From: Capnocytophaga sp. ARDL2
Lineage (GTDB): Bacteria; Bacteroidota; Bacteroidia; Flavobacteriales; Flavobacteriaceae
NCBI RefSeq assembly: GCF_041530365.1
Contig: NZ_CP168034.1
Coordinates: 1,364,001 to 1,428,000 of the forward strand
Direction of reading: 5' to 3'
DNA length: 64,000 nucleotides
The translations under genes were made by a program, and so were the position numbers. Under the pieces are notes generated by a model. It did no database searches. It had not been told where the DNA came from and worked only from the letters and a program-made list of their open reading frames with translations. This document shows, piece after piece, positions 47,008-53,965 of this stretch; the stretch's first letter is position 1; each line of letters begins with the position of its first letter.

Positions 47008-47152
47008 TGCATCAAAATTACTGTTATCACTACAACCACTGATTACTACTACCTTTCACAGATTTATAAGACCAACAAACCCTAACATAAGAGCTGGGTA
47101 TTAGGCTATAATTTGTATTAAAAAAAGCTATATTTGGAAAAAGATTGAGTAT
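47005..47152 (+). repeat. Type-2 cassette leader, copy 2
   Basis: Second copy of 45689-45837, with TATATTTG at 47129-47136. Its first bases overlap the stop codon of the preceding immunity gene, so the left border of the repeat is exact to within a few bases. Confidence 0.55.
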
Positions 47153-47221
47153 TTCTATATCTGTAGACCCATTGGCGGAGCAGACATTTGAGCCGTATTC
47201 GTATGTTGGGAATAACCCTAT

Positions 47222-47923
47222 ATGTTTATTGATCCTACGGGGATGAGTAAGGAGGATATCGAAATAGGAAGAAATGAAGTTGCAAATAGGAAATTAAATT
47301 CAAATGAAATTAAAACTGTTTTGTCTGCACTTCAAAATATTACAGATGATAAATTAACTTTTAATAAAAAAAATAATCGAATAGAAATTAAAGAATTTGG
47401 AAAAGGAGATAAAAAAGAAGGAACTGAATTAATAAGAAAATTAATTAATAATCAAAATACTGTAACAATAAATATTAATATTGATGGTAAGTATGGAATG
47501 GTTGGAGCAACTAGTGGAGCAACAAATGGAGATGTAGAAAATACAACCAACGGTAGAGGAACGGATATATCTATTTCTTTAGGATTTGGTCATGAAATTT
47601 ATACAATGGATTCCAAAGGTAAGGTTTCTGTTGAAAAATTATCTACGACAGATATGTTGACTCATGAATTAGTACATACTATAGCTCAAGTTAATGGAGA
47701 AACATCACCAGGTTTTAATAATAATACTCCTGTTTATTATACAGATGTAAATGGAAATGCACAAATAGAAATGATTCCTAAAGAAGAATATTTAACAATA
47801 TTTGGAGAAAGAATTTCAAAAAAAGACAAAGGTTATCAATATCCTACAGAAAATAGACTAAGAAGGGAACAGAAGAAAAATAAAAGGATTAATTATTTAA
47901 AAACTAAGCAGATAAAAAGATGA
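47222..47923 (+). CDS. HExxH metallopeptidase tip, M91-like, out of frame with its core (cassette 15)
   Basis: The core fragment (LSISISVDPLAEQTFEPYSYVGNNP) lies upstream, but one base is missing at 47218-47221 compared with the same site at 44525 and 45910. The core frame therefore does not enter the tip. The tip can start at ATG 47222 (MFIDPTGM). It has TDMLTHELVHTIAQ (zinc motif, about nt 47655) and PTENRLRREQ near the C-terminus, like M91/NleD-type effector peptidases. Toxicity as a core-less protein is uncertain. Confidence 0.7.
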   Translation: MFIDPTGMSKEDIEIGRNEVANRKLNSNEIKTVLSALQNITDDKLTFNKKNNRIEIKEFGKGDKKEGTELIRKLINNQNTVTININIDGKYGMVGATSGATNGDVENTTNGRGTDISISLGFGHEIYTMDSKGKVSVEKLSTTDMLTHELVHTIAQVNGETSPGFNNNTPVYYTDVNGNAQIEMIPKEEYLTIFGERISKKDKGYQYPTENRLRREQKKNKRINYLKTKQIKR

Positions 47924-48354
47924 AAAAAATAATTTTATTTTTGATTTTTAATGTATTCATATCTTGTAAATCCTCTATTCAAGAAACTAAAACAACAAAA
48001 ATAGTTACTATTATTGGTTCAGAATTTTATGAAATAAAATTTAACAATTTAGGAAAAGCGGTTGCTATAAAGGGAGAAATTTATTTTTTTAACGACCTTA
48101 GTTTTCATAAAGAAGTAAGAGATAGTATAAATTTTAATATAATAAAAACTTCTAAGTATTTTAAGTTATTGAAAGAATATGAAAAAAAACCTTATTATAG
48201 TGAGCAATTGAACAATGAATTTAATGTTAAAATATATTGCGAAGATATAAAAGTTTTTGATTCGTATAGATTTGATTCTTTTTTTTGGAAGTTAATTAAA
48301 AGTATTGGAGATCAAATACCTAAAGAATACAATTCTTTTATTCATTCAGATTAA
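47920..48354 (+). CDS. Lipoprotein, probable immunity of cassette 15
   Basis: 144 residues; ATG overlaps the toxin TGA (ATGA), implying translational coupling. The lipobox is VFISC. Body rich in Phe, Tyr and Lys with no known domain. It is exported although M91 peptidases usually act in the cytoplasm, so either the target is in the envelope or the protein has another role. Confidence 0.55.
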   Translation: MKKIILFLIFNVFISCKSSIQETKTTKIVTIIGSEFYEIKFNNLGKAVAIKGEIYFFNDLSFHKEVRDSINFNIIKTSKYFKLLKEYEKKPYYSEQLNNEFNVKIYCEDIKVFDSYRFDSFFWKLIKSIGDQIPKEYNSFIHSD

Positions 48355-48369
48355 AAAGATTTTCAAAAT

Positions 48370-48392
48370 CCGCCAAGCTGTAAGCTTGGCGG
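48370..48392 (+). terminator. Perfect 10-bp hairpin before the type-1 leader
   Basis: CCGCCAAGCT / AGCTTGGCGG with loop GTA; homologous to 14443-14463 and followed by the same GGAGTGAATTT and leader sequence. Confidence 0.6.
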
Positions 48393-48422
48393 AGTGAATT
48401 TCCTTGAATATCGGTAGGATGT

Positions 48423-48534
48423 TAGACGTTTACCTTTCATTAAAAAAAACATTTTTTATTTTGCTAAAAATCATTACATTTACCTCGTTGTTTAGATAAA
48501 ATAAAAAGTTTGTGAAAGATAAGTTTATAAGTCT
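48423..48534 (+). repeat. Type-1 cassette leader, copy C
   Basis: Third copy; GTG at 48512, exactly 89 bp from the repeat start as in copies A and B. Upstream homology with copy A extends further, to the hairpin, so copies A and C are the closer pair. Confidence 0.6.
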
Positions 48535-49474
48535 CGAATCCGTACAGCCCTCGCTCGATAGAGTGTATTACTACAACGGCGACCATTTAAAATCAAGTAC
48601 TTATGTAACCGACGACAACGGACGACCAGTAGCATATTATGACTACTTACCGTTTGGAGAGGTAGCTGTGGAGCATAACCAAACAACGAATTTCAACAAT
48701 GGGTATAAATTCAACGGCAAAGAGCTAGACCAAGCCACCGGCATGTACTACTACGGAGCAAGATACTACGACCCGAGGTTGAGTGTGTTTATAAGTGTAG
48801 ATCCGTTAGCTGAACAAGCTCCTGATTGGACACCATACAGATTTGGCTTTAATAATCCAATCCGATACACCGACCTAGACGGACGTTGGGAGTGGGACGC
48901 AGTAGGAAATCTCAAAGCACAGAAAGGTGACAATTCATACACATTAGCAAAGTTTTTAGGAACAAACCAAAAGAATGCAATGACTGTACTTAACAGAGGT
49001 GGAGTTACTGCAAATGATAAAGGTATTTTAAATCTTAAAGAAGGACAGGTATTTTCTAAAAATGATTTGTGGGTAGGTTTTAAATCAGGAAGCGGAGCTG
49101 TTGTGAATAATAGTAAAGAAGCCGTATCACATTATTTTAACGGAAAAGGAGCATCCGCAGACGTAGGCGACCAATCTACAAGAGAACTATTATCGTCAAG
49201 CAAGTTCCAAGAAAAACACACTAAAATAACAAGTGAAGTTGTTGACCCAGAGGGTTATTTTTCAGTTGATTTAACAAAATCAACTTTCCATATAGGAAGA
49301 ACAAATGTAGATTATAGTGTAAGCGGTAATGGCAAGTCAAGTTCTGTAACCTATACATTATTTTCGCGGGATGGTTTTTGGGACCCTGATTTTATTGACG
49401 AAAATACATTGGGTAAAATTCCAATTATTAGAGATTGGACAAATACGAAGCCTGACGAACCGGTCCAAATTTAG
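48512..49474 (+). CDS. Mini-Rhs toxin, unidentified tip, probable C-terminal frameshift (cassette 16)
   Basis: 320 residues from GTG 48512: core (YYYNGDHLKSS) to DLDGR, then a tip with AVGNLKAQKGDNSYTLAKFL, GQVFSKNDLW, EAVSHYFNGKG, VDLTKSTFHIGRTN and SRDGFWDPDFID. The frame ends at 49474. In the next frame about 30 residues follow, starting PNLERFGGTPYHYKTRERT and ending FKPVEDNK at about 49553, which reads like the natural C-terminus; one missing base near 49460 would join them. No activity assigned. Confidence 0.65.
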   Translation: MKDKFISLESVQPSLDRVYYYNGDHLKSSTYVTDDNGRPVAYYDYLPFGEVAVEHNQTTNFNNGYKFNGKELDQATGMYYYGARYYDPRLSVFISVDPLAEQAPDWTPYRFGFNNPIRYTDLDGRWEWDAVGNLKAQKGDNSYTLAKFLGTNQKNAMTVLNRGGVTANDKGILNLKEGQVFSKNDLWVGFKSGSGAVVNNSKEAVSHYFNGKGASADVGDQSTRELLSSSKFQEKHTKITSEVVDPEGYFSVDLTKSTFHIGRTNVDYSVSGNGKSSSVTYTLFSRDGFWDPDFIDENTLGKIPIIRDWTNTKPDEPVQI

Positions 49475-49565
49475 AAAGATTTGGAGGTACACCATACCAC
49501 TATAAAACAAGAGAAAGAACGTACTTTTTCAAGCCTGTTGAAGACAATAAATAATTTGATAGATT

Positions 49566-50105
49566 ATGAAAAACGTAATAGGATTTATAGTGTTTGGAGT
49601 ATTGTTTTTTGTATTTGTTCTACTGTATTTTAGATACAATAACACAGGGTATCGCTATGGGTTAGAGTGTAGTTTTTGTAATAAAAATATGCCGTATGGA
49701 TTAACACCAAAAATCAATTCTGATTATCCACAGAATTTTGTTTTACTTGATGAAGACGGCTTTGAATTAACAGGAAGTGGTTTTAGGCACAGGCAAAGTA
49801 GTTTTAAGATAAAGAATTTTTTGGGTTATGGCTACAATGATACATCTGTATTGCTGAAATGTACGGACAGCTTGAATAACATAAAGTATTTGGTATCGTA
49901 TGAAACAGGCTATAAAAGTGAAAAAGGAAACCCAGCCATATCATTTAAGGACATAGATAACAGCGAGTACAGCCAAATCAAAGATGATAGTTACCAATGG
50001 GTTGAAATTGACGAGGAAAAAGCAAATACTGTAAGAATTATGAAATTTATATTTATAGTCGGAGCTTTTACTTTCATTGTTTTTTATAGTCCGAAAATTA
50101 TTTAA
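49566..50105 (+). CDS. Two-TM membrane protein, probable immunity of cassette 16
   Basis: 179 residues with an N-terminal (VIGFIVFGVLFFVFVLLYF) and a C-terminal (IMKFIFIVGAFTFIVFY) membrane segment around a soluble domain of about 120 residues containing CSFC. Inner-membrane immunity proteins with this topology usually guard against envelope-acting toxins. It follows the toxin by 91 bp, which includes the shifted toxin tail. No family recognised. Confidence 0.55.
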   Translation: MKNVIGFIVFGVLFFVFVLLYFRYNNTGYRYGLECSFCNKNMPYGLTPKINSDYPQNFVLLDEDGFELTGSGFRHRQSSFKIKNFLGYGYNDTSVLLKCTDSLNNIKYLVSYETGYKSEKGNPAISFKDIDNSEYSQIKDDSYQWVEIDEEKANTVRIMKFIFIVGAFTFIVFYSPKII

Positions 50106-50125
50106 GTCAAGAAACAAAAACAACA

Positions 50126-50146
50126 AAGCCACTCAATGAGTGGCTT
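50126..50146 (+). terminator. Hairpin terminator (same stem as 22790-22816)
   Basis: AAGCCACTCA / TGAGTGGCTT around A, followed by GGGTTTTA. Shares the preceding CAACAA with the earlier copy, so both are one mobile terminator type. Confidence 0.65.
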
Positions 50147-50186
50147 GGGTTTTACATAATTGATTGAAATTTAGTCTATCCCGCTG

Positions 50187-50243
50187 GCACGAGCGATGCT
50201 CGTGCTAATATTACATTTTTAAAATCAAAAAAATGTAATATTA
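50187..50243 (+). promoter_or_regulatory. Double hairpin directly before cassette 17
   Basis: GCACGAGC / GCTCGTGC (50187-50194, 50198-50205) is followed at once by a 15-bp perfect palindrome, TAATATTACATTTTT and complement (50206-50220, 50229-50243). TATCGTTG, one base off TAnnTTTG, overlaps its end, and ATG is at 50251. Could be a regulated promoter or a recombination site; not seen before other cassettes. Confidence 0.45.
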
Positions 50244-50250
50244 TCGTTGT

Positions 50251-51064
50251 ATGAGTGGGAGATACAAGTACAACAGCAAAGAAATAGACCAAGCTACCGG
50301 CATGTACTACTACGGAGCAAGATACTACGACCCGAGACTATCAATTTTCGTGTCGGTAGATCCGTTGGCTGAAGTTCAACCAGACAAGACACCGTACCAT
50401 TTTGTAAGTAATAATCCCATTACTAGAGTTGATCCTACTGGAATGGCTGACCATGACTATAGACTTAATAGTGATGGAACAATATCTGAAAAACCGATAC
50501 GAGAGACAAACTCTCCTTTAGATAGGTTAATTTTATTTGATGATAATGGAAAAGAAACCGATTGTAGTATAGATATAGAAAAAGGTATATTGAATAATGT
50601 TAAAAGAAATGTATTAAACGATTTAGAAAAAAAATATTCATATTTTAAGGTAAATAATAATAAAGATGCAAAGGATATTTTTGAGTTTTTATCAGAAAAC
50701 ACGAAAGTAGAATGGGGGCATATTAGTTTTGGAAAAACATCGAATTATATTGCAACAAGTAATCATGAAACTCAAGAAAACGGAGGGATACATTTGATTA
50801 AAAATTTAATTGAAAAGAAATATTCGGTTAATTTTTATATTCATAGCCATCCAGATGACGGTAAACAATATCGATATTATGGTTCCTTCTGGTGGATATA
50901 GCCGATATGACAAGTTACAAAAGGGACAAGGAGATCAGGCAGTAGCCGAATATATACAAAAACTTAGAACATATTATAAATATTCAAAGCAAATCAAATT
51001 GGGTGTGTATGAAGCTACTATTAGACAATACATATATTTTGATCAAAATAAAATATTAAAATGA
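50251..51064 (+). pseudogene. Rhs core end with JAMM-like tip, frameshifted (cassette 17)
   Basis: ATG 50251 (MSGRYKYNSKEID) leads straight into the core end (GARYYDPRLS) and DPTGM. The tip has WGHISFGKTSNYIATS and FYIHSHPDDGKQYRYYG, then the frame fails near 50878 and ends at 50901. The +1 frame continues VPSGGYSRYDKLQKGQGDQA to 51064. HSHP followed by S and D is the JAMM/Mov34 metalloprotease signature, here divided by the frameshift. Likely inactive toxin; the immunity gene downstream is open. Confidence 0.7.
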
Positions 51065-51507
51065 TGATAATTATATTAAATTTTATATTTGTTACTTTAT
51101 TTACAGAAACTCAATATTTATCTACAGTAAATATTGATGATGTTTGTGAATTTGTATATACAAATAAAGATTTTGAAACATATTTGAGTAGAAAAAACAA
51201 TATTATTGTAAATTATGTAACTCAAGAAAATGAGCTACGAATTGCTTTTGTTGGAGATTCTGAAATGGAAACATATAGATATGTAACTAAAAATTTTTAC
51301 GCAGGAAGTATAAAATTGGATATGCATACATTTCATTTTTTTTCAACAAAAACAAGACAATTTGATAATAGATTAGAAAAAATTAATATAAAAAAACATA
51401 GAAAAAAGAAACTTGATTTTTGGGGATATATAGAACCAATAGTTTATATTTATTCAATTGAAGGAAAATGTTTTAAATATAAAATGTCAGGCAGGTATTT
51501 TATATAA
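51061..51507 (+). CDS. Probable immunity protein of cassette 17
   Basis: 148 residues; ATG overlaps the end of the toxin remnant (AAAATGATG). Hydrophobic N-terminus (IIILNFIFVTLFTE) that may be a signal peptide without a lipobox. The body has no recognised domain. Role inferred from the coupled position. Confidence 0.5.
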   Translation: MMIIILNFIFVTLFTETQYLSTVNIDDVCEFVYTNKDFETYLSRKNNIIVNYVTQENELRIAFVGDSEMETYRYVTKNFYAGSIKLDMHTFHFFSTKTRQFDNRLEKINIKKHRKKKLDFWGYIEPIVYIYSIEGKCFKYKMSGRYFI

Positions 51508-51559
51508 TGTAACCATTTTTTATATAAGATTACAATATTTATCCTTGAAAATTATCTCT

Positions 51560-51584
51560 ATCCGCCCCAAATTTTAGGGCGGAT
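51560..51584 (+). terminator. Hairpin terminator after cassette 17
   Basis: ATCCGCCC / GGGCGGAT with a 9-nt AT loop, followed by TTTTGTATTT. Sits between the immunity gene and a convergent XRE remnant, as at 20849. Confidence 0.65.
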
Positions 51585-51591
51585 TTTGTAT

Positions 51592-51640
51592 TTATAAGAT
51601 AGATTGAATTTTTCTTTTAGCAATAAAGGCGTCGATTACG
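51592..51640 (-). pseudogene. 3' remnant of an XRE regulator gene
   Basis: On the minus strand these bases encode VIDAFIAKRKIQSIL and a stop, matching the end of the pseudogene at 20886-21217 almost exactly. The gene is cut at 51640, where Rhs trunk sequence begins at 51646. It marks another cassette-XRE-Rhs junction. Confidence 0.6.
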
Positions 51641-52566
51641 GAGAAATGCAATTCTACACCAGGACCCAAACCGACTCGTGGGGGCGTGTGTTGGAGATGA
51701 CTTACCCTGACGGAGAAAAATTATTTTACGAATACAATACAATAGGACAATTAAAAAAGATAAAGAATTCAAATAATTATGTATATTTGAGGCACGTACT
51801 CTATACGTTTTTCGGCGAAGCCAAAGAGATAGAATACGGTAACAAAGTAAAAACCCAAAACGATTTTGATACCATGCGACGTTTGCGTACGATGCGATTG
51901 CGAAGACCGAGTAACCACATTTTTTCAAATGTGCAGTACGATTATGACCATAATCAAAATATTGTGCGACAACGCAATACAGCCTCACAGCACAACAATT
52001 TGCATTTGGGAGGCGTGAGCGATAAGCAATACCAATACGACAAATACAATCGTTTGTCGAGAGCCATAGGTACATTTACAGGATTTAAGGAAGAGCAAAA
52101 CTATGATTTGACAATGAGCTACAACGCGACTCATAGTATTGTAAACAAAAACCAGACACACAATGTAACGCTGAATCAAGTACCACAAAATTCGGTGCAT
52201 AATTATCAAGCGGAGTATTTTTACGATGATGATACACACCCTCACGCACCGTCATTGTTGCAATACCAAGACGGAAAAAGTATTAAATTGAGTTATGATG
52301 CCAACGGTAATTTAGAGCATATACAATCAGACAAGGATTTGGTTGTTGTAGGCAATAGAGATTTTGAATGGGACGAGCAAAACCGTTTGTTGTCTGTGGT
52401 GGACAATGGCGGACAGCAGATCAGTCATTATGTATATGACCACACAGGCGAGCGAACGTTTAAGTCAGAGCAAGGACTTAGTTTGGCAAATGTATCAGGA
52501 CAGCAAGCGTATCAAGTATCTGGTTACATAGATTACAAAATACTAACTTTACGAACTCAAGTTTAA
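51604..52566 (+). CDS. Terminal internal Rhs fragment (YD repeats only)
   Basis: The frame from TTG 51604; Rhs homology covers 51646-52520 and matches 3902-4776 (offset 47744, no indels, a few substitutions near 51950-51990). It encodes TYPDGEKLFYEYN through GQQAYQVS, then ends abruptly in an unrelated VSGYIDYKILTLRTQV. No core, tip or immunity gene follows. It is the right-hand boundary of the Rhs array and is probably not functional. Confidence 0.7.
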   Translation: MNFSFSNKGVDYGEMQFYTRTQTDSWGRVLEMTYPDGEKLFYEYNTIGQLKKIKNSNNYVYLRHVLYTFFGEAKEIEYGNKVKTQNDFDTMRRLRTMRLRRPSNHIFSNVQYDYDHNQNIVRQRNTASQHNNLHLGGVSDKQYQYDKYNRLSRAIGTFTGFKEEQNYDLTMSYNATHSIVNKNQTHNVTLNQVPQNSVHNYQAEYFYDDDTHPHAPSLLQYQDGKSIKLSYDANGNLEHIQSDKDLVVVGNRDFEWDEQNRLLSVVDNGGQQISHYVYDHTGERTFKSEQGLSLANVSGQQAYQVSGYIDYKILTLRTQV

Positions 52567-52606
52567 ATTTATCTACAATAAACCATCATTTCTCCTACAA
52601 ACCTTT

Positions 52607-52614
52607 TATTTTTG
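52607..52614 (+). promoter_or_regulatory. -7 element for 52638-53018
   Basis: TATTTTTG (TAnnTTTG), 24 bp before ATG 52638; first promoter of the flanking chromosome. Confidence 0.45.
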
Positions 52615-52637
52615 CAAAAAATCTAACAAATTCAAAC

Positions 52638-53018
52638 ATGAGCATACTTATCAAGTCCTTTATAGCATCCGAACTAAAAAGAGAAATCAAAAACAGACTC
52701 GAAGAAGAAAAACAAGTGATTGTACATTTTTCGCTTTGGTCTGATGCAGAGGGAGATATGGCTCGAATTTGGAAATCTACTTTTTTGATTGATTGTGCTA
52801 CAGGGATAAAATATCCTTTACTTATAGCTTATGGAATTAGTTATGCTCCCGATTGGACGGTAATTCCTCCTACGCGTCCCTTAGATTTTACTTTGATTTT
52901 TCAAGGATTGCCTAAATCATGCATACTTTTTGATTTGGTGGAAGAAATCCCCGAAGATGGCGGTTTTGAAGTTAGAAATATTCACCGAAATCAAGAGGAT
53001 ATATATTTCGTGAGTTAA
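52638..53018 (+). CDS. Conserved-looking hypothetical protein
   Basis: 126 residues, soluble and mixed alpha/beta: an N-terminal helix (SFIASELKREIKNRLEEEKQ), then aromatic-rich strands (ARIWKSTFLID, YAPDWTVIPP) and an acidic C-terminal part. No signal peptide and no family recognised. Composition is like the housekeeping genes to its right. Has its own promoter-like sequence; the next gene starts 72 bp later. Confidence 0.6.
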   Translation: MSILIKSFIASELKREIKNRLEEEKQVIVHFSLWSDAEGDMARIWKSTFLIDCATGIKYPLLIAYGISYAPDWTVIPPTRPLDFTLIFQGLPKSCILFDLVEEIPEDGGFEVRNIHRNQEDIYFVS

Positions 53019-53089
53019 TTTTTTAATTCAAACTTGTAACATTTTTCTCATTTCATCTACTAATAGGAAAAACATAAATATTAGTTCAG

Positions 53090-53965
53090 ATGAATTTACA
53101 AATCAATAATCTTACGAAAACCTATTCAAATGGTGTAAAAGCCTTGGATCATGTTTCTTTAGAAATCAAACCGGGTATGTTTGGTTTACTTGGACCAAAC
53201 GGTGCTGGAAAATCTTCTTTTATGCGTACCATCGCTACTTTGCAAACGCCCTCGTCTGGCGAAATCAAATTTGGCGATATTGATGTACTCAACCAACCGA
53301 TGAAATTGCGTGAAATTTTGGGGTATTTGCCTCAAGAGTTTGGGGTATATCCCAAAATGTCTGCTATTGATTTACTCGATTACTTCGCTCAATTGAAAGG
53401 TATTACTTTAAAAACCGAAAGACAAAACATCATCAAAGAAGTACTGACTTTGACCAACTTATACGAAGTTCGCAACAAAAGTGTAAGCGGCTATTCGGGT
53501 GGTATGAAACAGCGTTTTGGTATCGCTCAGTTGTTGCTCAACAATCCAAAATTGATTATTGTAGATGAGCCAACCGCCGGACTCGACCCTGCTGAAAGAC
53601 ACCGCTTTTTGAATGTACTTCGTGCCATTAGTACCAATCACACCGTGATTTTTTCTACGCATATCGTAGATGATATTCGTGAATTGTGCAACGAAATTGC
53701 CATACTCAACGGTGGAAAAATTCTTTACAAAGGCACCATGAACGAAGGTACTGCTTCGCTGGAAGGAAAAATTTGGGTTCGCATTATCCAAAGAGAAGAC
53801 ATTCAGAAGTTTCAGGCAAAATACAATGTGCTTTCGTCACATTTCAACCAAGACAATACGATGAATATCCGAGTGTATGCCAATACACAACCCGACGAAA
53901 CCTTTATCGAGGCTAGTCCGATTTTGGAAGATTTATATTTTTACTCACTAAAAAACGATAAATAA
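53090..53965 (+). CDS. ABC transporter ATP-binding protein
   Basis: 291 residues with Walker A GPNGAGKS (35-42), signature SGYSGGMKQR, Walker B LIIVDEPTAGLDP and the H-loop STHIVDD. This is the ABC-2-type exporter subfamily. The last base of its stop codon is the first base of the permease ATG at 53965, so the two are translated together. Substrate unknown; fusion of the partner permease to an M1 peptidase points to peptide or protein handling. Confidence 0.9.
   Translation: MNLQINNLTKTYSNGVKALDHVSLEIKPGMFGLLGPNGAGKSSFMRTIATLQTPSSGEIKFGDIDVLNQPMKLREILGYLPQEFGVYPKMSAIDLLDYFAQLKGITLKTERQNIIKEVLTLTNLYEVRNKSVSGYSGGMKQRFGIAQLLLNNPKLIIVDEPTAGLDPAERHRFLNVLRAISTNHTVIFSTHIVDDIRELCNEIAILNGGKILYKGTMNEGTASLEGKIWVRIIQREDIQKFQAKYNVLSSHFNQDNTMNIRVYANTQPDETFIEASPILEDLYFYSLKNDK

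Noticed and set aside
14443..48392. CGCCAAGCT hairpins as attC-like sites of an integron
   Set aside because: Only two copies, always next to the type-1 leader and absent from most junctions; no integron-type integrase is present. A terminator explains them better.
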